Of a stretch of 64,000 nt of DNA, positions 1-12,400 are shown one piece after another (within the stretch, counting starts at the first letter, position 1; the number at the start of each line of letters is the position of its first letter). A program made the translations under genes and the position numbers. Source of the stretch: Benincasa hispida (lineage: Eukaryota > Streptophyta > Magnoliopsida > Cucurbitales > Cucurbitaceae); contig NC_052357.1 in assembly GCF_009727055.1 (NCBI RefSeq), forward strand, positions 91,083,650 through 91,147,649, written 5' to 3'. The notes below the pieces were generated by a model. That model was not told the origin of the DNA. It made no database searches and saw only the letters and a program-made list of their open reading frames with translations.

Positions 1-1675
1 AGCTCGTGCTAATGACGTGTTGTGAATTTGAGGAGAAAAACGAGACACAATGGAAACACAGATATCGAGAAAATGTAATATTAAAATAATATATAAATAA
101 ATAAAATAAAATAACTAAATAACTAAATTTGGAATAAATAAGAAAAATTATATTTAAAAAGATAGAAATTTCCTCCAAAAATCTCCACTTTCTCCAACAT
201 TTATGGAATTTCAACCAATGTATGTGTATCTACAAAATTCACAAATGACCACTTATTTATAAGGAATTTTGGCATGTAGGAAGTGACACACTTGGACACC
301 ATGCATAGGTGGTTGAATGACACATGACCAACACACATGCTAATAAAAAAATGACACTTGACATTGGACACTAAACGTGACACTACCATCTATTATTATT
401 ATTATTATATTATAATAATTTGGACGTACTCAAACACTATTTATAGTTGGATGTTTCAAAAGTTTGTGTATATAATATTAAAAAAATCAATAACCTTCTT
501 TTTGTTATTTATTGAAAAAACCCAATAATTTGTATATATAAAAAGATAAACAATAATATGATCTTGATGTTTCATTTCCTAATATAAAATGTATGATTAA
601 GTCACTATTTTTTAACAAATGCCCAAAAATAGGACAATATTCGATACATCACTTAACCAAACAAGATTACATCTAATTAAATAAATATAGCAATTTGACT
701 TTAACGTACTAATATTGTATGAGGTTGAATCTCTCGTCCTTGCATATTGTCAAAAAAGAAAAAAAACTTGAGTATACAAATAAAGACGTCTCATGGTCGA
801 TTTATTTTATTTTTTGTACATTTTAAATTGTACGTATTGAAATACGAGATTAAAAAGTCAATATAAAAATAACTTAACTAACACAAATAATGTACTTTTG
901 ACCGATTGAGAGGTCGAAAATTTAAATCACCATCAACACATGTGCATAGTTGAGCTAAAAAATAGGAACGAGCCTTGTCTATGAAGCAAGTTCAGTCAGC
1001 GCATAAATTGAGTTGCATTTTCGGGCTAATATTCCACTTAATCCCCGAATGGTGAACCCTTCTCCTGCAAGTTTCAAACCCGTAAGGGATAAGTACTCAT
1101 AAAGGGAAACAAAATCTGCTTTAACAAAATAAATATAGGAAAGAGAATGAGTCGCACAGATTAAATAGAAGAATATTAAAACACGCTTGAAAAGTCCAGA
1201 GTATTCAACACATACTTTTTTCAAGTTTAAATTCTAAACTATTATAAAACTAGTTGTGAGTATGAGCATATCTCGACCATTAACTATTTTTATATGAGGT
1301 TTAATACCTATTTCAAATCAAGGAAAGTTATAAACATAATTATTTAACGACACAAATATTTTAATTATTATAAATCTTCTATACAAATGTATTAAAATAG
1401 TTGTATACAAATGTATACAAATACCAATTAAAATAGTTGTTACCATTTTTCAACTCATAAAATCCAATAAATAAGATACTAATTATCATTTCAAAAGTCG
1501 ATTGGTTAATCCTCTAACTGTATAGTCATTGAATTGAAGAAAAAAAAGTTTTTCGTTACTATCTATGTAATCTCAAACTATATCATTAAAATCATATGCA
1601 CAATCTACTTTTAAGCTACCATATTAATTTACATAAATGATGTAGTAAATAATACTACATATGCATCCCAATATA
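1..1675. other. AT-rich intergenic DNA, no gene recognised
   Basis: No open frame with recognisable protein similarity was seen on either strand. The stretch is AT-rich with short TTA/TTG runs (for example a TAT/ATT microsatellite near 391-410). I see no LTR ends or coding remnants that I can defend. Confidence 0.6.
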
Positions 1676-1945
1676 TAGAAGAACTACCACTTTAATTTCT
1701 ATCTTATTTTAATTGAAACCAACCTTCAACTGGCATTATTTAGAACAAATTGTAAAGCTCAAAAGTGAAAAATCAGAAATTTTAAAAGTATAAGTATGTA
1801 TGTACATACGTAGAAGAACTACCACTTTAATTTCTATCTTATTTTAATTGAAAACAACCTTCAACTGGCATTATTTAGAACAAATTGTAAAGCTCAAAAG
1901 TGAAAAATCAGAAATTTTAAAAGTATAAGTATGTATGTACATACG
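1676..1945. repeat. Two-copy direct tandem duplication, 135-bp unit
   Basis: A unit starting TAGAAGAACTACCAC and ending ATGTATGTACATACG occupies 1676-1810 and is repeated almost exactly at 1811-1945. The only clear difference I see is in the GAAACCAACC/GAAAACAACC stretch. The high identity implies a recent duplication. No coding content. Confidence 0.9.
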
Positions 1946-3240
1946 TACGTATGTGCGGGTGGGTGAATGAAAAAATTGAATATCTGATCTTGAAGTTGAT
2001 TATACAAACATCATGCCCGTTGAATCACTTTTTGTGTGTGATAACTTGTAGAAATACAAGTTATTATTTTTTTTTATTAAGAACAATTAAGAAAAATCAA
2101 AGGAAAATGTGTCAGCTTGATAAATAATCCACACGAATAATAATATTTTGCAATCATGAGATTACAAAACTAACAATCCTTGAAAAAATATGAAATATGT
2201 CACTTTTGGATGCAGGATGAATGAAAAATAGGCAAAACAAGTTGCAACAAAAAATACATCAGTTCAACACCAACTTTGCAACACATAGTACCACGCAATG
2301 AAGCAAAACACGTCAAATAGAAAACGACAAATGCGTAGGCGGTAGAAATCAAGTTAACAAAGCAAGTTGGTGGCCAATGTGATAGGTTTATTGCACAATT
2401 TGGACCTCTGATGCGCGTAGCAAATGACATAGAGGGCATGGAATTTAATGCGAGGCATCAAACCATCATTAGAAAGAGGTATGACCTTCACTTTTTGACG
2501 CCCATAAATAGCTCATCCAATAAGTTGAAAACAATTTCATCCACCGAGAGAGAAAAGTTTTGTAAAAAATCTATCCTAACCCTCCATAACCATTGTTCCT
2601 CCAAGCTTTTCTTGTGAGAATTTTGAGTGAGAACTAGGTAATTATCCCAGAAAGAAGAGGGAGTTCCTCCAGATCACTGCAGTCAGTATAAAGCAATCAC
2701 CACTAAGAGCTTCAGGGAGCAAGAGATTGTCACCTACCACTTGATTTCTTCATTTTTCTTTTATTTCCTGCACCTTTTGTTTCTCTATATTTTCGTTAAT
2801 TATGATTTTATGGCATGAATGCATAACTTATGCATTGCTTAAAAAATATTGGTGAATCTTTCTCAACCCTATTCATCTGTTGTTATTTTATCCATTCTTG
2901 TCATGTATTACTTTATTTTGAATTGCAATTATTATCGTATCTATTTCCTTCATCCCATCGCCTAGATTAAATAGGATATTTAGATACACATTTCCATCGT
3001 CTACTTTATAATTAAAACACCATGTCAAGATCGAACAAAAACCTTACTGCACATTTTAAGCACATGTCCCTAAGTTCGACTCTCAGATCGCACCGAGGCA
3101 CATTCTAGTTAGACTATACTTGGATTTAATTAGAGAAAACATTATAGCTAGATTAAGAGATATACATATTGAAGAGCACGACATAAGGCATTTCATCGCA
3201 TCTAGATGGCAACAATAACGAACATAATAGATGAGCTAAT
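1946..3240. other. Intergenic DNA, possible decayed LTR remnant
   Basis: No convincing protein. The part from about 2440 to 3130 looks like an old LTR. It has an AAATAGC box near 2507, a CT-rich stretch, and an end region near 3060-3120 ('CTAAGTTCGACTCTCAGATCG') that resembles the 3' ends of large Ty3/gypsy LTRs. No matching partner LTR or primer-binding site was found in the window, so this is only a suggestion. Short open frames here (for example 2411-2617 plus) have no recognisable product. Confidence 0.3.
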
Positions 3241-3821
3241 TGCACAGTTAACCCTTCTTTAAGGTCGAAAATGGTGAATGACCTAGTTTTTGAAAAAAAA
3301 ATGTCAAATGACCTTTTGCCGATGTCATGGAAAAGTGAAGTTGGAGACATGCCCTTTCTTTTTCCCTCCTTCCTTCAGACGATTTTCTTCCTCTCCTCCA
3401 ACACGATTTCGTTCTCCTTCTCCTTCTCTGACAGGATTTTGTTATTTTCTGATGCAGCTTTGACCAATGATACCGACGCATCTTCGACCAATGCGGCCGA
3501 ATCTCGGCTCTACTCTTTGAAGCTTAATTTTGTACTTCGAATGATTTGGAAAACCTGAAGAAAATTAGGGATGATGGGTGTTGAGAGCGGAAGATATAGA
3601 GGGAGGAAAAAAGTGAGAGATATATAGAGGGAGCGAGAGAGAAGAGAAAGAGCAAGAGATATAAAAGAGAGAACGAGAATGAGATACTTTTCTGTTTGCG
3701 TGCAAGTATATTTTGGTAATTTCATCCGAAATGGACATCGACAAAGGGTCATTCAACATTTTTTTTTAATTTGGTTCATTTGACCTTTTTTTACTCAATT
3801 TTTGGGTCATTCGCATGCAGA
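3241..3821. mobile_element. Foldback (MITE-like) non-autonomous element, copy 1
   Basis: The two ends are inverted relatives. The left end near 3262-3330 reads GGTCGAAAATGGTGAATGACC, then an A-run and ATGTCAAATGACC. The reverse complement of the right end near 3735-3815 reads GCGAATGACCCAAAAATTGAG, then an A-run and ATGTTGAATGACC. The interior is CT/GA-rich low complexity and gives several spurious open frames. A second copy lies near 38081-38850 in the opposite orientation. No transposase is present, and the superfamily is not determined. Confidence 0.65.
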
Positions 3822-4061
3822 ATATAAATGCAAAATTCTGAAGAAATTGGATAAATGCTCTGTGTTTTATCAAAGAGTAAAATGAGGCTTATATAGCCAA
3901 TACAAAAGAATCAAACTAACAAAAAGATACTAACCCACCAAAAGAAGTGATACAAAACAGAAAAATAAATCTAAATAACTAAGTTGCTAATCCAAAGAGA
4001 TTTTATTCTAATAGAATTTTTTTTTTTAAAAAAAAAAACTTGATAACAAAATAACTTAACA
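3822..4061 (-). repeat. 3' LTR relic of the copia element
   Basis: Shares long blocks with 8676-8858, including GAGTAAAATGAGGCTTATAT and ACTAAGTTGCTAATCCAAAG. The LTR edge on the minus strand is TGTTAAGTTATTTTG. Compared with the 5' copy it carries an A/T run and a short extra stretch (about 3915-3950). Confidence 0.8.
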
Positions 4062-4141
4062 ATCTCTCCCTGAAACTAGACATTGTCAAGTGTGGAGTTC
4101 GTCTGGTATTTCACTTACTCCCAATAAATTTCGAAGTTTCT

Positions 4142-4517
4142 GAAATACTTATAATTTCAGGGACTTAGTCATCACATCAATAACTTGGTCATTAGTCCTG
4201 AAAAATTCCAATTTGATCACACCATCTTTAACTAAATCTCGAAGAAAATGAAATCGTATATCTATATGTTTGCTTCTCCTATACATGACTAGATTTTTGG
4301 AGAGTTTAATTGTAGAGTTGTTGTCAAACATAATTGTTGTACCTCTGTCTTGCTTAAATCCTGGTTTTTCCAATATTATTTTCATCCACATAGCTTGGCA
4401 GGTACATGTTGTTGCAATTATAAATTCAGCCTTAGTGGTTAATAAAGTAATCAATGTTTGCTTTTTAGAAAACTATGAGACGGCTCCTGAGCTCATTAAG
4501 AATACATATCAAGATGT

Positions 4518-4548
<31 letters not shown>

Positions 4549-5722
4549 TCTTCAATGTCTCCAACATAATCGGAATCAGTGAAAGCGAGAAGTTCCTCAC
4601 CTTTATCTTATACATAAAATATCTCAAAATTAATGATCCCTTTCAAGTACCGAACTGCTTTTTTAGCTGCTTGTAAGTGTAATTCTGTAGGCTTCGACAT
4701 AAAAAAACTGATAAACCTGACAATGGACATGATGTTTGGCCTAGTGGTAGTTAGATACATGAGACTTCCAACTATTTGCTCAAAATATGTTCATCAATTA
4801 GATCTCCTCCTTCATCGCTATGTGACCTAAAACCTGGTACAATGAGACTGCACACGACATTGCTATTTTCCGTTCCAAATCTTTTTAAAACATTTTGGGC
4901 ATATTTTCTTTGACAATATATATACCATCTCTATCATGCAAAACTTCAATGCCCAAGAAAAATCTCATGCTCCCTAAATCTGACATATTAAATGGACTTA
5001 ACATGGATTCTTTAAATTTCTTCATCAAATCTTCATCATCACTCGTATATATTAAAACATCTATATAAATACTCACAATAAGAATCTTACCTTTGTAGCC
5101 ATTTTTAATGAACAAGGTTTGTTCACTGTAGCATCTCAGAAAACCTTCTCCTTCAAAATATGCTTCTAATCTACTAAACCAAGCTCTAGGAGCTTGTTTT
5201 AGGCCAAATAATATATTTTTCAGTTTATATACTTTATGCTCATTTCTTCTATGCACATAATCCATTGTTGCTCTATATAGACATCTTCATTTAATTTTCC
5301 ATAAAAAAAAAAAGAGCATATTTTACATCAAGTTGAAAAATCTTCCACCTTTTCTGTGCTGCCAGAGATAGTACCATACGAATTGTATCCATTCTTGAAA
5401 CTGGTGCATAAACTTCAGAATAATCCACTCGTTGTTGATGTGAATAACTCTTAGCCACTAACCTTGTTTTGTATTTATTCACCTCTCCACGTCCATTGAA
5501 TTTTGTTTTGTAAATCCGTTTTACCCCAATTTTCCTTGCACCTAACGGCAATTCAGTCCGCTTTCACGTGTCGTTTTTCTCAATTACGACCATCTCAATG
5601 TCCATTGCCAACTTCCATCTAGGACATCTTAATACTTCCTCAAAGCTAACTGGATTCGCATCAGTCTGAGCCATGTGAGCTTCAATGTTGTCTTCATCTG
5701 AAAGTCCCTCTCTAGTAACATA
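4142..5722 (-). pseudogene. copia pol fragment: reverse transcriptase and RNase H
   Basis: Minus-strand pieces read in order. The pre-RT linker and RT N-terminus lie at 5291-5722 (motifs YKTRLVAKSYSHQQRVDYSE and 'YAPVSRMDTIR'). The RT palm lies at 4885-5265 (KNILFGLKQAPRAWF, 'IVSIYIDVLIYTSDD', where the YVDD box has become YIDV). RNase H lies at 4149-4454 (DNNSTIKLSKN, 'RSKHIDIRFHFLRD', VMTKSL). The YVDD change, in-frame stops, frameshifts and an A-run near 5305-5316 show it is dead. Confidence 0.85.
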
Positions 5723-7781
5723 TGTTGGGATTGGTGTCCTAATTCTCCCAGAGTCTCGTAGTTTGTAAACTATACATATTGTTATGAATAAAATAAAAGT
5801 TATTTTATCTGACATTTACTCATATCCAATAAACAAAGCTCCATGGTTATTGTATGTAAACTTAAGCATGTATATAATATATACAAGTGGATCATGCCTT
5901 AAGTGATAACCTAAAAAATTATATAGTATAAGAACTAAGGAGGGATACCTGATCCTAGTGACACTACGAATACGACCCGCTTTGTAGAAATTTGCAAGTG
6001 TTGTGAACTACTACAGATGGTAGATCCTGACCATTCATGTGGAGACATGTGAGTGGGGGTGTCTTATACAAAGAGTTTGTATAAGACCGGACCACGAGAT
6101 GACTAGTCTCTATATATAACACCGTTGATACTGGAGACTTACATCTCACCTAAACGACCATAGTGACCTTGATCCTGATTGTTTTAGGAACTTCTGCCTT
6201 TGAGGGCGGTCCTTGATTAGTATGGGGGAGAGTAGCCAGATTGCCAACTCAACATGTCTACCTTTTTGGGGATTTGTCTGATTTGGGATCTGGGAACTCA
6301 GTTACACAAAATGGAATTCACTCATTCTCCGAAGCAGGATAAGTAGATAGATTACTCCCTTAAGGGCTGATTCCAGAGCTTGAACATAGTGGCATAATTT
6401 TTATTTGGAAGAGATAACTCAGTCATAGTAGAACTATGACTTATGTTCATTAGAGGGATCAATGGTACTTAAGGAGTTAGATGTATCTATAGGGGCATAA
6501 TAGTTATTGACCCAACCGTACTTACGAGCGATATGTGAAGGGTTATCGCACTATTGATTAGTTGATATGGACACATAATATATTTGTGGTAAGGAGAGTT
6601 CAACTGTCGATCTTTAGTAGAGTGTCCGACAGTTAACGGATGATGGATCCTATGACTAAAGAGTTTAGTCAGTTATTCACGTACCGTTAGAGCTTCAAGT
6701 TATAGGTCCATTAGATCCCCTTGGTAGCTCGATAAATTCAAGTTGAGGATCAGTTCTTGGTGTTTATTTGAAATGTTCAAATTGACAAGAGGTAATTCTA
6801 TTATATATGATATGATCGATATGATGTATGAGATACATCAAGTGGAGGATTAATGTAAATGAGATTTACATTAAAGACCATGAAATAGAAAAATAACTAT
6901 GGTTAATATATGTTTCATGAGATGAAATATTAAAACTATAAGTTATAAATATAGTAAGTTGGTTATCATATATATTTATAATAATATTAATTATTGGATA
7001 ATTATATATTTTTCTCTAATTACCAATTGAGTGGGAGGTTATTGATGGTTTCATGGTAACCGTAAGATAAAAGAAAAAATGTTTTCCTAAATTTAGGAGT
7101 GGTTGCGAGAATTAAGCATTCTCGGAAAGATCTCACGCAAATGTTGTCGAGTGGATTAGATTCACTAAACGATACTAAAGAGAGACTATACGATCGTGGA
7201 GTGATATTACATGACAGTTCCCTCAGCTGGCCGATAGCTAAACGATCGCAAATCTTCTTCTAAATGATTGGGCATTGCTATACGATAGACCTTGTCATCT
7301 CCCACTTGCTCAATCGTTTACACGATTGTTATTCCTCCGGTCTCTTCCTTTAATCAAGTCCACTAGAGCCCACACTTCTGGATTCTCACACTGAGAATAC
7401 CAAGGTAGCCATTGTGGTGGTGTCGTACTCAACTCGACATAGTTCGAGGTATTTGGAGGTCATTCGTTGTGTTCATGATCTTGGAGATCATTGTGTTCGT
7501 GGTCGTTGTGATCGTGCTGTGTTGCGGTCGAAGTGTTCGAGTATTCATGATTGTTGTCTTGCTGTTTGAATGAGCGTTTGTGATCAAGAGAGATTGAAGA
7601 TGAGTCTTCAAAGGTATGTGTAATTTATCCTTTGATCTATTTTCTAAAGCATTATGTAATTTTGTTTTGTGTATAGCCTGTATGTTTTCGTTTCTTCATT
7701 GTAATTGTGTATGTTCAAATACAATTGAATTTTGGAACGATCATTCCCCTGCTCATGGAAATCCTCATGTCACTTCCCTTA
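5723..7781 (+). mobile_element. Solo LTR, family A1, inserted in copia
   Basis: Starts TGTTGGGATTGGTGTCC. Its right end resembles the end of the minus-strand copy at 40832-42491 (TTTGGAA...TTCCCTTA versus TTTGGAA...TTTCCTTCA). No primer-binding site or coding follows, so it is a solo LTR or a remnant. The right boundary is approximate. I found no clean 5-bp target duplication (left flank ACATA, right flank CCACT), which fits a deletion in the host copia element. It contains the ACGATCG motif cluster near 7140-7325. Confidence 0.75.
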
Positions 7782-7849
7782 CCACTCATATGATTCAAGA
7801 AACCACATGTCTTTTGTGAAGCATGATTCACATCTATTCTTCATTCAAT

Positions 7850-8649
7850 TCAACACAGTTAGTTTCTTCTAGTGTTAGGCATCATACTGAAAATGACCAA
7901 GCTTATGACATTTGTAACATTCAATTGTTGCCTTCTTGAAAGGTTTCCGTCCTCAACGTTTGCCTCTATATCCTCTTCGTCCTCATCCTCGACCTCGACC
8001 TTCATTTTCATTTTGATCATCAATCGTCACTTTAAGAGCTTGCTCCTCAACTTTGTTTATGCAAAACTTTTGCTCATGTACAAATCATTTGAAAGTGTAT
8101 CAATATTTTTAGATTTTTCAATTGAGATTACCACATAGTTGAATTTATCAGTTAAAGTTCTAAGAATTTTTTCAACAACCACGATGTCATTTACTTGTTC
8201 TCCATTGGTCTTCATTTTGTTTGCAATACTCATAACACGAGCAAAATATTTTGTGATAGTTTCACTTGATTTCATTTCTAGGATCTCAAAATCACGTTTG
8301 AATGCTTGGAGAATTGAGTGTTTAACCTTTGCATTTCCTTCATATTTTTTCTTCATGGAATCCTATATTTATTTTGCTGTGTGTTACTCCAAAATTTGCT
8401 CCAGAGTGGTTGTATCTATAGCTTGGAATAGATAATTCTTAGCTTTGAGATCCTTCAACATCAAATCTTCGTATTCCTTTTATTGCACCTTGACAATATC
8501 TCTCCCTTTCCTGGTTCTTTGTAACCATTTTCAATTAAGTGTCGATACCCTTCGAATTTCAGTAGGTTTTCCATAAGCATGCTCCAATGGTCATAGTGAC
8601 CATCGAAAATTGGAATAGCTGGTTGCATAAAATGCTTATCCTCACCCAT
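7850..8649 (-). pseudogene. copia gag (UBN2-type) fragment
   Basis: The start codon on the minus strand is ATG at 8647-8649 (MGEDKHFMQPAIPIFDG...), with the typical copia gag N-terminus 'HYDHWSMLMENLLK'. A second frame (8057-8356) continues with AFKRDFEILEMKSSET and 'NGEQVNDIVVVEKILRTL', the capsid region. Downstream, a degenerate Arg/Gly-rich stretch and zinc-knuckle region at about 7890-8050 follows. A frameshift lies between the two halves (about 8360-8460). Near 7790-7830 the protease start is just recognisable (WFL..S then HMSG) before the inserted LTR. Confidence 0.8.
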
Positions 8650-8675
8650 CTTCACTATAAATCACTAAAAAAAAA

Positions 8676-8858
8676 CTGTAATTTTTAATCTTTGACTGTA
8701 ATGGGGGCTTTTATTGAAGAGTAAAATGAGGCTTATATAGCCAATACAAAAGAATCAACAAGCAAAACAGAAAAATAAATCTAAATAACTAAGTTGCTAA
8801 TCCAAAGGGATTTTATTGTAACAGGATGAAAACAATTTAATAACAAAATAACTTAACA
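8676..8858 (-). repeat. 5' LTR relic of the copia element
   Basis: Partner of the LTR at 3822-4061. It ends at 8858 with the same AATAACTTAACA edge. It lies directly upstream of gag on the minus strand. I see no tRNA-Met-type primer-binding site in the leader, so the leader is decayed. Confidence 0.7.
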
Positions 8859-9400
8859 ATGCGTACAAAGAACAATGATACTTAACTACAAATAAATTAA
8901 ACAATAAAAAACAACTTTTAAGTTGTTTTAAGATTAAAAATTGCATAAAAGGACCAAGTTTAATGCAAAATCGACAAAATGCCAACATGAATATTACAAA
9001 ATTTCCCCTCAAAATCGGTTTATTATTTATTACTACTCGAACCAAATGTCTGTCCTCAAAAAAATTTAGCAGATGGCTCATTTGCCGCCCGAATCACAGT
9101 CTAACAAAATCTTGTCCGCAATCATCATCGACTTCTTTAGCAAACAAATTCAAGAAGAAAAATTATGAACAGTTTCAATTCTACTTCGAATTCTGTCTTC
9201 TCCTTCTTGTCGCTTCGTGTTCGTCGCCATCCCTTGCTCTCGCTATCTCTTACTGTAGTTTATTGTAAATTTTCTGTATATATGACCATGAAGTTCTGGT
9301 GTTTTGACTGCGAGAGCCAAGTTTTCTTGTATTTTTTAACTTTTGATCCAATTTGTCACTGTTTTGCTCTTGATCTAGGCGGCTGGAGTCTGGAGCAGAA
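8859..9400 (+). promoter_or_regulatory. Upstream region and 5' leader of the NAGK gene
   Basis: Gap between the copia element and NAGK. The CT-rich run at about 9120-9260 is typical of a plant 5' leader. I cannot place the transcription start or a TATA box with confidence. Small open frames on both strands here have no recognisable product. Confidence 0.4.
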
Positions 9401-12400
9401 ATGAAGAGGTGCAGAAATGGCGAACTGTGGGATTTTGAGCACGAGATTCTTGGCGGAGATGATATTATACTTGGAATCGATGGCGGTACCACTTCTACCG
9501 TTTGCGTTTGTATTGCTCTCTCTGATCGTCGAGTTGTTTCTCCTTCAATGTCTTGTCCTATGCTCGCTCGTGTTGTTGGTGGCTGCTCAAATCATAATAG
9601 TGTTGGCGGTACTTTACTATCTTTGTCATTTCTCTCTGTTATAGGCTTATGGCTATGTTTTCCGCTTTTGCAGCGTCAATTTGGACCATGAGTTGACTTT
9701 ACTTCTTTAAAATACTATCACTTATATGATTCTCGTCCCAAATAACACAAACAAGTAAACATTCAAGACGATTGAAGATTTCATTACAATCCCTGATCGG
9801 GTTTTGTTAGTTATCTGGGCATTTCCTTTCCGCCAATTTTTTTCCCTTATAGACGATTCATTGCAAGAGTTTGGAATTTTTCCCATCAAATTCCAGATTT
9901 TATTACCTTCTTTAATTGTTTGTCTGCACCTTCATTGTATTGTATTTCCATGTTCTTTTGTTGCATGTAGTTTATAGTGGGTACAAATAACGATTCCTTC
10001 ATGGAAGTATCAAATTTAGGTGTTTGGTGTCCGTGTTGGGTTCTGTTGTAAGCATGCCTGATTCCTTTATCATGAATTTGAATGGTAACAATATGATAAC
10101 CCGCACTCATCTCTAGAAACTGCTGCGAGGGAAACACTGGAGCAAGTTATGGCGGAGGCACTTTCAAAGTCTGGTTCAATTCGATCTTCAGTTCGAGCTG
10201 TCTGCCTAGCTATTTCTGGGGTCAACCATCCAACGGATGAACAAAGAATTTTGGATTGGCTCAGGTATTCTTACTTCTAGTAAATCCGTAATTTAAAATT
10301 CATTTTGCTTTCCGTTTGTCGTTGGTTTGCCTGTCTATTTATACCTCAACAGTAGAAGAGTGAGTGAGTATTGCTCTCAGTAGCCCCTCCGATGGGAGTA
10401 GATAATATGTTGGAATAGACTAAAAATGCACATGAGCTCTACAAGACTTGATATCACGAACTGCAATTGATGTCTTGCTTACTATGAAGCTAATTGACCT
10501 CCTGCCATAATGCTTCCTTGACGATGGTATCATGACTTGGACGCATGCACACCTGGAAAACGGCATAAGATGCTTGCTTAGAATTTACCTGGGTTGCTGA
10601 AGATTTTCTTTTACTAATTGGTGAAACCTTGGTTCAGAATAAATACAGTTTTCTCGTGATTTGTTTTGAGAGTTTTGAGGCACACAAGACTAGGGCTTGC
10701 AAATTCCTCTGTTTACTAAGATCGACAATTTGTTTGTACTAATTTATGATGAACAGGGATATCTTTCCCTGCCACGTAAACCTATATGTTCAAAATGATG
10801 CTGTGGCGGCTCTTGCAAGTGGCACTATGGGAAAGCTTCATGGATGTGTTTTAATTGCTGGAACTGGAACAATTGCTTATGGATTCACAGAAGATGGCCG
10901 AGATGCTCGAGCTGCTGGTGCTGGACCAATCTTAGGTGATTGGGGAAGGTGGATTTTCCATTTTATTCTCCAATACTGTCTCTCACATACACACAAATTG
11001 TTAAGAGTCTGGGTTTAGGTCGATGTAAACAAAACTTAGGCATAATGATTGAGTGTGATATAGGAGACCCTTCTGCATCTTCTAGATTTTCTGTTGAGCC
11101 TTTGGTACTAAGAGTCTGAGGAGTTTAAACATGCCCACATTGCCCTTATCCCTTACTCTAGCATCTGACTAAAGGTCGATACTGGGAACAATTTGTTTCT
11201 GGTGCTTAATTTTATTATTAATTTAATTCAATGTTTTCTTTTTTTATAAAGAAGAGTAGAGGTGGGATGAACAAACTCAATATATTTTAATTTTTAATTG
11301 TGAAACTTTTGCACCTACGTTTGATTGTTATTTCTAAACTAATGTTTATGTTCTTCCAGTGGATATGGGATAGCTGCACAGGCATTAACTGCAATAATTA
11401 GGGCTAATGATGGACGTGGTCCTCAGACAAAACTCACTTATAGCATTTTGAAGACACTTGATCTTTCTTCTCCAGATGAACTAATAGGGTATGCATTTAA
11501 AATACTAAGATTGCAGTTGTAGTATAAGTCTCCTGTTTATCTGGTCATTGTTTTACATGGTGAAAAACTGAATGGACCTTGTTACGATTCCACTTCTTGT
11601 GCAAATAAGCATGTTTTGTTTCCATATATACCCACTTGGAGGTGGGGACTTTGAATGAGATTTATTCAATAATGATGTTGTATATGTGATCCCCTGGAAG
11701 GATTATAATTCAGCAGGGAAACAAGTTTATATTTTTCATTGCAAAACCTTTTGCAAACGGTTCTTCCCTCATTTACACCCATTTAGTTAGTCATGCAAAT
11801 GGAAAAGAAGAGAACTTGCTTCGAGAAAGTGGATTATATATTTTTCATTTTTATGGAGGTGCGATGTAAATTTTCAGTTGATCTTTCCTTGTATTATGTT
11901 TTCTTAATAAAATAAAATAAAAAAAATATTTTAGGCCGTTAGCTGTGATTTTTTTTTTCAGCTCTAACTACAGAGCTTTCTTGTTAGAAAATAAGTATAC
12001 GAGGATCTGGTCAGTTCTTATGTCGTGAGTTATAGTACTGTAATATGATTTTGCAATAGCAACTAGCAAATATTTAACAATATTAATATCAGGTGGACAT
12101 ATGCGGATCCATCCTGGGCTCGAATTGCTTCTCTTGTTCCAGTTGTTGTAGCATGTGCTGAGGCAGGTGATGAGGTTGCTAACAACATCCTCCTCGATTC
12201 AGTTGAAGAGCTGGCTTTGAGTGTGAAAGCTGTAATTCAAAGACTCGGCCTAGCTGGTGAAGGTATGGAATCGTCGTCCATTATTTATTGAGATCTATTT
12301 TTCCTCTCATGCACTGCATTTATATATGTATTAACTTTTACGCTTTATTTTTGTCCATTTGATCCACTTATTATAATTTATATGCGTTATAATGTGACTG

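Larger units (their letters stand above)
3822..8858 (-). mobile_element. Decayed Ty1/copia retrotransposon (TNT1-94 type)
   Basis: Minus-strand element. LTR relics lie at 8676-8858 (5') and 3822-4061 (3'). Gag lies at about 7850-8649 and the reverse transcriptase-RNase H end of pol at about 4142-5722. Gag-pol order is correct for copia. A polypurine tract (minus strand, TTTCAGGGAGAGAT) abuts the 3' LTR at 4062-4075. Most of protease and all of integrase are missing. A solo LTR of another family (5723 to about 7781) sits where they should be. Stops and frameshifts make it non-autonomous. Confidence 0.85.
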
